Shown here: positions 1-9,000 of the stretch, piece by piece
Layout of the letters: each line of letters begins with the position of its first letter
Numbering within the stretch: position 1 is the stretch's first letter
Virus record (IMG/VR): IMGVR_UViG_3300004369_000822
Span: 1-48,313 of that record
Strand: one strand, 5' to 3'
DNA from: a virus
Length of the DNA: 48,313 nucleotides
The notes under the pieces: model-generated
The model's database searches: none
What the model was told of the DNA's origin: nothing
What the model saw: only the letters and a program-made list of their open reading frames with translations
Made by a program: the position numbers and the translations under genes

Positions 1-267
1 TTGCTGACCTTCTCCATTGCGGAAAAGCAGTTTTACGGCAACTTTGTCAGGTCCGCCTTGTATTTGCATGGCTGAGACAGTTGCGCTAACGGTCGCCATG
101 GATCCAGCAAAACTGGTGATGTCTACGGACTGTTCTACATAGTTATAGCCGTAAGAAAAGATGATTGCGCTAGAGGTTTGAGCCTCTGCTCGCATGGCGG
201 CTGGACCCAAAAGAACCGCAAAGATGGCGACTATAAGGAACCACCGCCGACGCAATCTTTCCCGCAT
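1..267 (-). CDS. Secreted or membrane-anchored protein, 3' end outside the window
   Basis: An open frame of 89 codons runs from an ATG at 267 off the left edge. A strong GGAGG ribosome site lies six bases upstream. The first residues are Arg-rich (MRERLRRRW), followed by a hydrophobic stretch (residues about 10-24, LIVAIFAVLLGPAA) and an Ala-x-Ala-like site near residue 29. This is a classical signal peptide or N-terminal membrane anchor. The mature part begins with a beta-rich segment (SYGYNYVEQSVDI), so an extracellular or virion-exposed beta protein is possible. It is the last gene seen downstream of the halogenase and DUF6065-like genes, about 40 bases after them. The family is not recognised because most of the protein is missing. 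Confidence 0.7.
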   Translation of the reverse strand, partial: MRERLRRRWFLIVAIFAVLLGPAAMRAEAQTSSAIIFSYGYNYVEQSVDITSFAGSMATVSATVSAMQIQGGPDKVAVKLLFRNGEGQQ

Positions 268-308
268 GGCAAACCTCCACCACAGGAGATTTTACCATGG
301 CTATTAGT

Positions 309-1076
309 TTATTCGTCGGCTTTTCGCAACCGCTGGCGATATAAACCCTTGTGATTTCTGGGAGACACAAAAATGCCACTGTAACCCAAACCATGTCCTT
401 GCATCACCCGACTAACTTCCTCACCGCCATAAACAATGTTCTTCAACACACCCATCTCAGAACGGCGAATAGGCAGGCAGTACAACATTGGAGTCCCAGC
501 CTTAATAGTGAAATCCCGCCCAGTCATAAGATTTAAAACAACATTTATTTCGTGATAAAAGTCTGTATGAATCACACCAGGCATGACTTGATAGTCACAC
601 GAGTACGACAATGGATGCTGAAATGTCAGAATTGACCAACCCTTGGGTGTCCTGACATTAAAAGGAGACACCAACTTAGGGAACGCCACTTCAGTTAACT
701 CTCGATCATTTGTAATAGGACAGTGACCGAGTTGATCAAAGGAAAAACTTTCACATTGAAACTCGCGAGCTGAAAGACGCACATTCATTCGCTGTTCACT
801 GTGATCGTGCGTAACGTCAACATCGCACCACATATTGATGCTAAAACCATTCTGCATTAAATCATTGATGCCGTAACAACGGCGATACGACGAAGGCAAA
901 GAAGGAAGAGTTGACCACCATGACGGACGATTCCCTCTATTTAAATGTGGCATCCCAGATTCTAAAAGATGATCATGAAGGGTAGAAATGAGAATCTCGT
1001 TGCGTCGCGGAGGAGTAATATCGCCGTAATGGCGAACTCTACGCAACTTCAAATATCTTTTTGAGCGCTTCAGCAT
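309..1076 (-). CDS. DUF6065-like protein next to the halogenase
   Basis: This 255-residue protein has unknown function. It can be aligned by eye with the DUF6065-type protein at 39,624-40,322. RCYGINDLMQNGFSI (residues about 67-80) matches the RCLPL...GWEI region there. The second half also matches, with a GW-S-I segment, a GVI-H segment, and AGTPMLYCLP near residue 193 against EGMPFVFFQF. The fold is probably beta-rich, but no catalytic residues can be named. The ATG at 1076 has an AGGA site upstream. The first 38 bases overlap the end of the halogenase gene, so the two are almost certainly co-expressed, and a helper or substrate-binding role is an inference from that. DUF6065 membership rests on memory of the family and on the internal paralogue. 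Confidence 0.65.
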   Translation of the reverse strand: MLKRSKRYLKLRRVRHYGDITPPRRNEILISTLHDHLLESGMPHLNRGNRPSWWSTLPSLPSSYRRCYGINDLMQNGFSINMWCDVDVTHDHSEQRMNVRLSAREFQCESFSFDQLGHCPITNDRELTEVAFPKLVSPFNVRTPKGWSILTFQHPLSYSCDYQVMPGVIHTDFYHEINVVLNLMTGRDFTIKAGTPMLYCLPIRRSEMGVLKNIVYGGEEVSRVMQGHGLGYSGIFVSPRNHKGLYRQRLRKADE

Positions 1077-2514
1077 GTTGAATCCTGTAATTGTTGGCTT
1101 TTTCTAGAAGGAGCGACGTCATTTCAGACTCTACTAGCGCACGCTGATTGAACCTATCAATAGCGGTAGAGCAGGCCACTTTGCCGATCAAGCCCTGACC
1201 TTGGGCTACATGGAAAAAGTGTGAATCCGTAAAAATTGACCAAGAGTTTGAAAAGTCTGATGGAAGTGGCGGGCGGTGCTTCCAGATCTCCAGTTTTTCT
1301 TGCAACGAATCAGGAATGTCCATGTTTTTGGCATCAGTCCAGAAAGTTGATGTTTCCAAGTCAGTCAGGTAATGGAGTCGAATCATGTCAAGAACATTCG
1401 TCATCATGCCTGCAAACAATTTGTTGTAGGTAAGCGATGGAGTATTATCGCCCGTATAACCGGCAAGATTCTGGATCAGCATGAGAACCTGATTGATCGT
1501 TACTGCAATGCTGGTTGCTTCCAAAGGCTCAACAAAACTTGATGATAAACCAACAGCGCAACAGTTATAAGACCAAGGTTGCGATACATATCCTGGTTCA
1601 AAAGAAAAATGCCTCAATGATGAGGAGTCACAATCAGGAAGCATCAGCAGATTCGCCTCAGCATTCTCCCGAGAACTATGAGCAGACGAATACACATAGC
1701 CACGACCCCTGCGATTCACGGTGGGAATCTCCCACATCCATCCAGCAGGCTGCGCTACGGCCCGAGTGAAGGGAAGAATCTGCTCGGGATCACTGTGAGA
1801 AACAGGGCCAGCAACAGCAGAGTCAGCCAGAAGAAAGTTGCTGAAAGATACCCACGAATTGTTGTCAAGGTGACCGGACAAGATCTCGCGTTTGAATCCG
1901 CTAGCATCAATAACGAAATCAACATCAACTGAGATGTTTGAATCTACAAGAACTTTCTGGATAGAACCGTCAACCCCTGATCTAACAACCTCAGAAACAC
2001 GACCCTCAATAAAATTTACAGAGAGTGCCCGAGCGTGTTCTCGCATAAAAGCGTTCAGTTTGAAAGTATCAAAATGATACTGATTGACAGAAGTATGCGG
2101 ATTGACCCCCGTTACCCAGCCATCCTCAACTCCCAAGACACCAGTTACATCCGAAGCCAACCTGTCTTGGTCAACAAAACCAGAGTAGGTCATCGGAAAA
2201 CCGAACTCATTTGTTTGGCCTTTTCCACGAATTGAGTGGAAGTAGCTAGGGGTGTGTTTTGTCCATCCCTCAAATCTGATACCAACTTTATGCGTGGCGT
2301 CAGTCTGCTGAATTAATTGAAACGGAGACCAACCCATGATCTTCATCAATGTAGACCAATGTTCCGTACTTCCTTCTCCAACGCCGACAATGCCAATATC
2401 GTCCGAATAAACAACATCAATGGGTGAAAGAGGGAACGCCCGCCGCAAAAGAAGTGCGCTAATTAAACCGGCTGTGCCAGCGCCAACTACACAAAAACGC
2501 AATTCGGGTTTCAT
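1039..2514 (-). CDS. Flavin-dependent tryptophan-halogenase-like protein
   Basis: This enzyme of about 491 residues should use reduced FAD and oxygen to halogenate an aromatic substrate. It has the N-terminal FAD motif VVGAGTAGLISALLLRRA. It also has the VGVGEGSTEHW segment typical of this family. A Lys in THKVGIRFEGW (residue about 76) corresponds to the catalytic Lys of PrnA. The diagnostic WxWxIP motif is present as WMWEIP near residues 259-264, and SFVEPLEATSI near 327 matches the active-site Glu region of tryptophan halogenases. Length is normal for the family. I chose the ATG at 2514; a TTG two codons earlier is possible, and neither has a clear ribosome site. Viral relatives exist: a cyanophage halogenase (VirX1) that prefers iodide has been described. 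The substrate and halide here are unknown. It lies downstream of the capsid gene and its terminator. Confidence 0.9.
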   Translation of the reverse strand: MKPELRFCVVGAGTAGLISALLLRRAFPLSPIDVVYSDDIGIVGVGEGSTEHWSTLMKIMGWSPFQLIQQTDATHKVGIRFEGWTKHTPSYFHSIRGKGQTNEFGFPMTYSGFVDQDRLASDVTGVLGVEDGWVTGVNPHTSVNQYHFDTFKLNAFMREHARALSVNFIEGRVSEVVRSGVDGSIQKVLVDSNISVDVDFVIDASGFKREILSGHLDNNSWVSFSNFLLADSAVAGPVSHSDPEQILPFTRAVAQPAGWMWEIPTVNRRGRGYVYSSAHSSRENAEANLLMLPDCDSSSLRHFSFEPGYVSQPWSYNCCAVGLSSSFVEPLEATSIAVTINQVLMLIQNLAGYTGDNTPSLTYNKLFAGMMTNVLDMIRLHYLTDLETSTFWTDAKNMDIPDSLQEKLEIWKHRPPLPSDFSNSWSIFTDSHFFHVAQGQGLIGKVACSTAIDRFNQRALVESEMTSLLLEKANNYRIQHAEALKKIFEVA

Positions 2515-2529
2515 TAACAAAACATTAGC

Positions 2530-2564
2530 CGAGAAAGAGAAAACCCCCCGGCGAACCGGGGGGT
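2530..2564 (-). terminator. Rho-independent terminator after the capsid gene
   Basis: A perfect 9-bp GC-rich stem (ACCCCCCGG / CCGGGGGGT) with a four-base loop spans 2543-2564. On the minus strand it is followed by a T-rich run (TTTTCTCTTT). It lies about 30 bases past the capsid stop codon and separates the structural operon from the halogenase genes, which may therefore be expressed by readthrough or from their own promoter. Confidence 0.88.
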
Positions 2565-2570
2565 ATCCCT

Positions 2571-2592
2571 AACTAACTCTAACGAGTTGGTT
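2571..2592 (-). repeat. Second hairpin between the capsid stop and the terminator
   Basis: An imperfect inverted repeat AACTAACTC / GAGTTGGTT (one G-T pair) has a four-base loop and lies directly after the capsid stop codon. It could protect the 3' end of the capsid mRNA. It has no T-tract of its own. Confidence 0.5.
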
Positions 2593-2594
2593 TA

Positions 2595-3902
2595 TCAGGC
2601 AGAGGGAGCGGCGTCGAAGGTGACCTTCACGAAGGCTTCCGGACGCTTGACCGCGAGGGCGAGGCGCTGCTCTGCGAGCACCACAATGGCGTTGCGTACG
2701 AAGAAGTCAGCATGCTGCTCCGAGATACGGATGCTGGCCTGCTCACGGTCGTACAGCTGAGCACCAGTACCGAACGCACCAACGAGCGCAGTTCCCTCGG
2801 CGATAGCCGGGGTCTCTACGACGGGGATGCGCCAGATACGAGGCTCGCCGCCCATGGCGACCGAGACGGCTACGAGGTACTGCCCGTTGCTGTCCTTGGT
2901 CAATTCAATGTCTTCCCAATCATTCGGGTGGAGAACCACACCGGTTGGCTCGTAGTAAGCCAGGAAGGACAAGGTGGCGGCACGACGGATTGCGTCAGCC
3001 TTGGTGTCAGCAACAGGGTCGGTTGCACCGTCGGACCAGTCGTATGTCTGGATTCCTGTGGTCTGGAGAACACCTTCAAGGTTTTCGCCAGTGCCGTCGC
3101 CGTTGAGGATCTGCTCGTCTTCCTGGAGACGCAAGCCGTACATCAACTCGTTGTCGATGATGCTACGGAGCTGCGGCTCGTCGGCGAGCACATTGCGGTG
3201 TGCGGCCTCCCAGTGAGCGAGGGTGCGGACCGGAGCCTGAGCGCCAGCGAAGGTGAAACCTGACTGGGGCTTGACACCGAAAGCCGAACCAGAGCGCTCA
3301 GCAACGGACGAAGCGTTGTTGGTGAAACCTGTCATCCGGAAGTACTCAATCACCGCAGCGGTGGTGGTACGAACTGGGAACAGGTCACGAACGCGGCGAG
3401 TCCGCATCGGAGGAACGATGATTGGATCACGCTGGATGCTTCCGAAAGCGCCAGGGGTTCCGCTCGGCAAAGACGAGTAGATGTCCTTCTGACCGTACAT
3501 GCCGGTGACATCCTGTGCGTTGAGCACGAATGGCGAAGGCATGTTGGCGCCGTTGCGTCCACCGTCAAGAGCCTTGAACTCAACGGAATCTGTGAAGATT
3601 TCGCCGAGGCTCTTGCCACGCATGGGAGCGTGACCGGCAGCGGCAGCAGCCTGAGCGGCTACTGATTCGCTGGCAGCTTCACTGCCCCAACGGTCCATAT
3701 CGCGCATCGCCTCAAGACCCTCAATGAGACCCTTGATTTCCTTGATGTCTGACATGTTCTTGTCAAAAGCGGTCTTCTGCTCGGATGAAACCTGCATCAC
3801 ACCGTCTTCGTACTTGAATGAATCTGCAATGGCCTTGTTGTCAGCCATCTTTGCCCGCAGCGCACCCTGAAGTTCGCTTAGGCGACTGTCGTCGAATGAC
3901 AT
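2595..3902 (-). CDS. Major capsid protein, HK97 fold
   Basis: This 435-residue shell protein would assemble the procapsid and be cleaved by the prohead protease. The first 90 or so residues are helical and charged (LSELQGALRAKMAD..., KEIKGLIEGLEAMRD). They look like the scaffolding delta domain of HK97-type capsids and are followed by an Ala-rich linker. The rest has the usual HK97 order. There is an N-arm/E-loop region (about 100-210), then the P-domain with an LADEPQLRSIIDNELMYGL helix, then the A-domain with ILNGDGTGENLEGV, GVVLHPNDWEDIEL and a C-terminal DFFVRNAIVVLAEQRLALAV strand. AGGAG eight bases upstream supports the ATG at 3902. It ends the structural operon and is followed by tandem hairpins. 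Confidence 0.93.
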   Translation of the reverse strand: MSFDDSRLSELQGALRAKMADNKAIADSFKYEDGVMQVSSEQKTAFDKNMSDIKEIKGLIEGLEAMRDMDRWGSEAASESVAAQAAAAAGHAPMRGKSLGEIFTDSVEFKALDGGRNGANMPSPFVLNAQDVTGMYGQKDIYSSLPSGTPGAFGSIQRDPIIVPPMRTRRVRDLFPVRTTTAAVIEYFRMTGFTNNASSVAERSGSAFGVKPQSGFTFAGAQAPVRTLAHWEAAHRNVLADEPQLRSIIDNELMYGLRLQEDEQILNGDGTGENLEGVLQTTGIQTYDWSDGATDPVADTKADAIRRAATLSFLAYYEPTGVVLHPNDWEDIELTKDSNGQYLVAVSVAMGGEPRIWRIPVVETPAIAEGTALVGAFGTGAQLYDREQASIRISEQHADFFVRNAIVVLAEQRLALAVKRPEAFVKVTFDAAPSA

Positions 3903-3985
3903 GATCTTTACTCCTGTGAGGATTTGTGGGTTGATTATTGCTGTACTGGTCAGTAAAGCTCAGGTAAGCACCCAGCCACCGCAGT

Positions 3986-4015
3986 GAATATCAAGATAAC
4001 AGATTATTGATATTC
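3986..4015. repeat. Perfect 9-bp inverted repeat upstream of the capsid gene
   Basis: GAATATCAA and TTGATATTC are separated by 12 bases, in the 157-base gap between the capsid gene and the preceding gene. The stem is AT-rich and has no T-tract, so a protein-binding operator or a 5'-leader hairpin is likelier than a terminator. No convincing -35/-10 pair could be fixed beside it. Confidence 0.5.
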
Positions 4016-4059
4016 CCTAGTGGAACTACACATTTAGTAATACAGAAGTTGACAGGTAT

Positions 4060-5217
4060 TTAGAAAATTTGAGGTGTCACAGGCATAGTTAATGACTTTA
4101 CAGAACCAGCCTTACGGGGATGATCCTTAGGAAGCAAGTCGTTATCTGTCGTGTATCGTTCGTTCTTGGGCTTGCCGGTAGACAACAAATGCAAGAAAGC
4201 GTTGACACGGGCAAATGCCCATCGGGAACGGGTCATGCCAGGTCTGTGCGAAACAGAAAACGCACCAGCCCCACGACGCCACACAGATTTCAACATCCCA
4301 AGAGAAGCCATAGCGTGAGCAGGCTTTTCCTTTTCTCTCATACGCTCGTTATGTTGACGAACCTTAGAATTCAAGGCTCTTAAAGTTGTTTCATCCAATG
4401 TAATGCTGGATCCAGAAGAAGTTGAGCGCGCCGAACCCTTGGGGTTCTGGGAAGATCCACGAACACGCTCGGAAGGAAGAGCTGGAGTGGCGGCCAGACG
4501 ATCCGACCGGGCCTTCCTCTTCTTTGCCTTAGTTTCAATACCAACTGATTCTGACTTCATGTATCGGCTTAGTCGACGAGCAAGCCGACGCTCACTTCGC
4601 TCACGATCACGTCTAGCCTGCTGGCCACGGCCAGTACGACGACGATAGTCAGACATATTTGAGCAAGGCATCCAAACCCATTCGCCTGTTGGGGTTTGAC
4701 GACGAGAAATGCCAATACACCCCATCATCCGTGAACGCTCCCGAGCAGAATTGGCATCCGTGTAAACATCAGGATCACCGAGCCGAGGGCGAGCGCGCCC
4801 ATAAATAACATCACCCTTAGAAGCAGAATCGGCTGGAACGCAATTCGGAACCATTTCGCCGTTCTCGCCGGGCTTCATACCGACCATGACATATCCAGGC
4901 CAACACGGGCTTTTAGATTTACCTACAGCCATAGAAACCAGCCCGCCACCTGGAAGAGTCTCAAACCCTACGGGACCACGACCAGTTAGTTCTTCCCAGC
5001 CTTTCGGCTTAGATCCCCTCTTCTTTCGCGTCTTTGGTTTTTCATCTTCCACATAAGCCGACTTCTTCCTAGGTTCAGCGGCATTAGATCGCCGTTGCAA
5101 CTCTTCAAAAGACGAACATGGCATCCATACACCGTCATCATTTTGATGCACGCCCGAACAACCCATGTATCGAGCCATTCGGTAAGCCATTTTCTTCGGA
5201 TCTTCCTGCTTTGCCAT
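4060..5217 (-). CDS. Cys-motif virion-associated protein with a C-terminal phage module
   Basis: This basic protein of 385 residues has no assigned function. It contains two copies of a module, RYMGCSG...GVWMPC (residues 16-34) and RMMGCIG...WVWMPC (163-185). Between them is CWPGYVMVGMKPG...VPNCVP (105-128), a motif that I recall from other phage and giant-virus proteins. The C-terminal part (about 310-370) has VWRRGAGAFSVSHRPG, RWAFARVNAFLHLL and YTTDNDLLP, a module often seen in head-region proteins of aquatic phages. The Lys/Arg-rich middle is low complexity. Its place just upstream of the capsid gene suggests a minor head protein. Paired Cys residues could bind metal or form disulfides. 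Confidence 0.6.
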   Translation of the reverse strand: MAKQEDPKKMAYRMARYMGCSGVHQNDDGVWMPCSSFEELQRRSNAAEPRKKSAYVEDEKPKTRKKRGSKPKGWEELTGRGPVGFETLPGGGLVSMAVGKSKSPCWPGYVMVGMKPGENGEMVPNCVPADSASKGDVIYGRARPRLGDPDVYTDANSARERSRMMGCIGISRRQTPTGEWVWMPCSNMSDYRRRTGRGQQARRDRERSERRLARRLSRYMKSESVGIETKAKKRKARSDRLAATPALPSERVRGSSQNPKGSARSTSSGSSITLDETTLRALNSKVRQHNERMREKEKPAHAMASLGMLKSVWRRGAGAFSVSHRPGMTRSRWAFARVNAFLHLLSTGKPKNERYTTDNDLLPKDHPRKAGSVKSLTMPVTPQIF

Positions 5218-5219
5218 AA

Positions 5220-5555
5220 TTACTCGCTGACTGGCTTAGGCTTAGTGAAAAGCATCGCAAACATTTTATCTACCATCTTTTTATTATCGTCATACGACAA
5301 CACTTCAGATTCAATGCCGTAACCATCAGTGGGCGTTCGATGATTATCAAAAATGTCGGCTATCGCCTTAGCGCGATCCTCATTAGGAACACCAGCAATA
5401 AAGCGTCGCATGGAATCAGCTTGCGCGTGAGCATAAGTATCAGGATCGCCCACCACAAAAAAATCGTTCCCCTGATTGTAGAAAACCAAACTGGGAACAT
5501 ACTCCTGATTCTTCTTGTCCCACAATTGCTTAATACAAGCCATGTTCTTAGACAT
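5220..5555 (-). CDS. Hypothetical protein in the head operon
   Basis: This 111-residue soluble protein is not recognised. It has a mixed alpha/beta look, with a beta-like start (EYVPSLVFYNQGNDFFVVGD) followed by helices rich in Asp, Lys and Met. The start has GGGAG seven bases upstream and overlaps the end of the preceding gene by eight bases. It ends three bases before the next gene starts. This tight packing puts it in the structural operon, so a small head or connector role is possible but unproven. Confidence 0.6.
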   Translation of the reverse strand: MSKNMACIKQLWDKKNQEYVPSLVFYNQGNDFFVVGDPDTYAHAQADSMRRFIAGVPNEDRAKAIADIFDNHRTPTDGYGIESEVLSYDDNKKMVDKMFAMLFTKPKPVSE

Positions 5556-6006
5556 TGAAATCTCCCAAAGCCATAGCGTCCGTAATCAAATACTTGTACA
5601 TCTTCCTGGCAAATGCATCCAACGAAAGTTTCTCATCAGAAAAGGAAGAGATATCACTTTCCATCAGTCGTCGAATACGCACGCTCGCCGATCTACCGTT
5701 TTCACTTTTATACGGAATCACAATATGATTATCCGACCAGCGAACTTTTCCCGTAGCACGAATCTCAAAAAACTTGTCGCCATCATCAAAAACAAAAAGA
5801 TTGTTATCTACCGCCCGAAGATCTACGGCCAAAATCGGATTACTAAACCTGGGATGCTTAACAACAAACGGACCCTTAAAAATCAGCCCCTTGCGTCGTT
5901 CTTCCGCAGATAGCGCTTTTCTCATAAAAGGCGTTGTCGCAAACGATTCAATATGAGATTCCGTAAATGAACATGACTCAGGAATTATCCCAACAAATGA
6001 ACTCAT
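5548..6006 (-). CDS. Hypothetical protein in the head operon
   Basis: This 152-residue protein has no recognised family. The middle (about 40-105) alternates hydrophobic and charged residues, as expected for a beta-barrel (FKGPFVVKHP, NPILAVDLRAV, NNLFVFDDGDKFFEI). The last 40 residues are helical. It starts within the stop of the giant gene upstream (ATGA overlap) and ends over the start of the next gene, so translation is probably coupled across this group. Confidence 0.6.
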   Translation of the reverse strand: MSSFVGIIPESCSFTESHIESFATTPFMRKALSAEERRKGLIFKGPFVVKHPRFSNPILAVDLRAVDNNLFVFDDGDKFFEIRATGKVRWSDNHIVIPYKSENGRSASVRIRRLMESDISSFSDEKLSLDAFARKMYKYLITDAMALGDFNV

Positions 6007-9000
6007 AACAAACCAACCTGTTCTCGGATCGCATCAAAACCTGCCTGGATAGCAGCAATATCACCCTTAACCGCGACAAGTTTTTCAACCGGGATACCAC
6101 CTAAAATATCGTTACCGGCATCTTTGGCAGCCTGAATAAATTCCTCTCGTACGGAAGCAGAGGGAACAATGGTGACCATGCGACCAAACGATACTCCGCT
6201 ACGGAAATCCACTTCATTGCCGTCACCACCACCAAAACCCTGCTCAAGGGATTGATAGGCGTCAATATCTCCCCACGCATCGTATGAAAATGCACGGAAA
6301 TCACCACGCAACAGCGCAATATCCAGTGGCATAGAAGACTGGTAATCAGAGTAGCCTGTTCCTGCTTGACCGGAACCTTTGTAGAAGTACAGCCAGTTTC
6401 CTGACCCATGAGTATCCATATCCGACGCGGATGAGGATCCAGATTTCAGAATTCCGTGTTCGTACCGTTGCAATGTTGAAAGCATCGCGCCAGAAGCAAA
6501 ACTTTTTGAAGATCCACTATGGTGGTTGTGGTAAACATACGTAACACCTGATTTCTTCTCAATTTGCTCGGCAAGACTTTTCGCCGCGTCAGGAGTAAAG
6601 CCGATATCATAACCGCCATCTGGGCTAGGAACTAAGCGAATGTCATCTTGCGTTAAACCCCATGTACCTAAAGCGGCATCCAACGCACCATCAGGATCAC
6701 TCTCACCAGAAAGTTTCTTACCAGTCAATGTAGTGAAAATATTTGACTTGGCTGTTGCCGCAATCTTTTCAGCGTCCGGAGGTGAGGTATCGGTAACACC
6801 CGCCGCCTTCAGTGCGGAAATTAACTGATCTGAAGTAGCAGGAGAACTTGTCTTTCCAGTTTTCTTGTCGGGAATAATAATACGCACCATCTCATCGGCA
6901 GTATGTTTCTTGTTGGCAGAAGATGTGATCATAACGATTGAACCGTCATCAAGTTCTTTATACCAAGTGGTCTTTCCATAATCCGTACCGGGTGATGTGT
7001 GAGGATCAGTCAAGGCAAAATTCATCCTGATCTTGCCTGCCGCCGTTCTCTGCGGAACAATATGACCCGAACCCAACACAACCCAGCCGTCACTAGGATC
7101 TGGAACGACTCCAGTAGCTTCACCGCGTCGACGGAAACTGAACTGAGTGGCCTTAGTAGCCTTATCGCCGACCTTCATATTTGGCGTTCCTACGAATGTC
7201 ATTTCAGCAACTCGCATCTCGTTAAACTCAATCTGATCGCCATCATGAGCCATACGAACAAATGGTGCTCCCCCAGACTTACGAGTTTTCTCAATAACCG
7301 TATCTAGATCAGCGATAGTTCTTGTTCTTTCCGGAAGTTTATATTGCGGCGGCAAAGTTGTGAGACTCTCAATGTCCTCACCAGAAAAGCCAACGCTAGT
7401 CAATCCGACCTTAACCATCTCATCCCAATCCAGATCAGTCTTGCGAGCTGTAAGGAAGTCAGCATGCTTGGTTAGCCGGGCAAGTTCATCATCCGTATGG
7501 GGGCTAGCTTTCCCGATAGCCCCAAACGACGCAGAAAAATCAGTTTTCTGGAAACGCTTTTTCGCATCAACCAGTGCCTTAGCAAACTTCTGTGTCTCCT
7601 CAGGATCCAACTTCTTAGCAAGACCCATCAAATCAACATTGTCGCCCTTGGTGATTGACACAAATCCCGTAGCCTGCTCCGAACCGGAACCACCCCAAGG
7701 ACGGAACGCATTGCCATGATCGATGGGATGAGCGGCCCATTTACCGCTGGCTGTCTTAACAAAGAAAAGGTTGCCAGGAGTGCGATCAAAGTAATTCATT
7801 GCACGATCAAACACCATCAGGCGAGCAAGCGACTCACCATCAAGTTCCGCTCCAGCAGGCAAATTATTAAAATCAACAACAACCTTGTCGGTGACGCTTG
7901 AGGGGAAAAGGTTCTCAAGGTGTTCAAGTACCATTGTTCGACCCAAGCCAGTAGAAACACCTTCAGCCGACATCTGTGCTGATGGAAGATTCACATTTTT
8001 TACTGGTGAACCGTAGCGAACGCCAACTGTACCGAAACCCAGTTCCTGGGCAAGGAGAGCGGCGGCAGATTCCTGAATATGGCCAAGATGGTTCCTGTCT
8101 TCAGTTTTAATAATGTACTTTTTGCCTGTCGTCATATCCAACACGGCAGTAGTGTCACCATTAAAACCCTTTTGAATTTTCAACATTCGGAAACGCTTAG
8201 TATCTCCAATGTGATCCTTGATAGAGGAAGCAAGAAGATCATCGGGAATCACACTCAATGGCGAGCCACTCGCAACAGCGAGCGAAGCCTGCTCCGGTGT
8301 GAATATTCCTCCAGTACCAATCGGAACTGTTTTTGCAATCGCTCTGCCGTCAATATCAGTTGTTCCCAACGCAGCCGGGTCAAACTTGTCGGAGGTGGGC
8401 ATATTTGTAGCAGACTTCGGTTTAGCACCAGGCTTAAGACCGGAAGCCGCCAAGAAACGTGTCTTGAATTCTGACTTCAATGGCTCCCGCAACTGCTCAA
8501 TGTTTTCATTCAAAGACTGATAGGCGTTGGCCTTGATTTTTGGATCCGCATCCGATGTCAAAATAGCCAACTGACTTGCTATGACATTGTTGCGAGCAGT
8601 AGCAATACTTCCTTCCATCTGGAGACGATCCAGTTCCCCGTCCGGAGGATTAGCGGTCATGTTGTCCAGAAGATCATTCAAAACCTTGGAATCACTTGAT
8701 GCCTGCAGCTCAATCGCTTTATAAGAAAGCGTTTGTCCAGAAGACATGCGCTCTTCATGGCCCTCAAGATATCCCTTTAGGGTGATGTGACTTTCTTTGG
8801 AGCCATAACGTTCATAGTGAAGTCGCTGGTAGATGCGACCCAAAGATTTAGCGTCGTCGGTACCGCCAGTTTGAGCCTTGAGGAAAGCGACCTTCTCATC
8901 CAAGGACAGAGAATCAAAATCCTCGTCAGTGGTATATGAGTCAGGCAAAACCGAAAGTCGCGCAACTATTTCGTCAAAGTTGGATCCCGCTAACTTGCCA

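Noticed and set aside
2712-3263. 183-codon open frame antisense to the capsid gene
   Set aside because: It lies wholly inside a strongly supported capsid gene and arises from that gene's codon pattern. It has no ribosome site and no recognisable protein features.
4049-4054. TTGACA on the plus strand near the end of the Cys-motif gene
   Set aside because: It points against the operon, has no -10 at the right distance and no gene follows on that strand.
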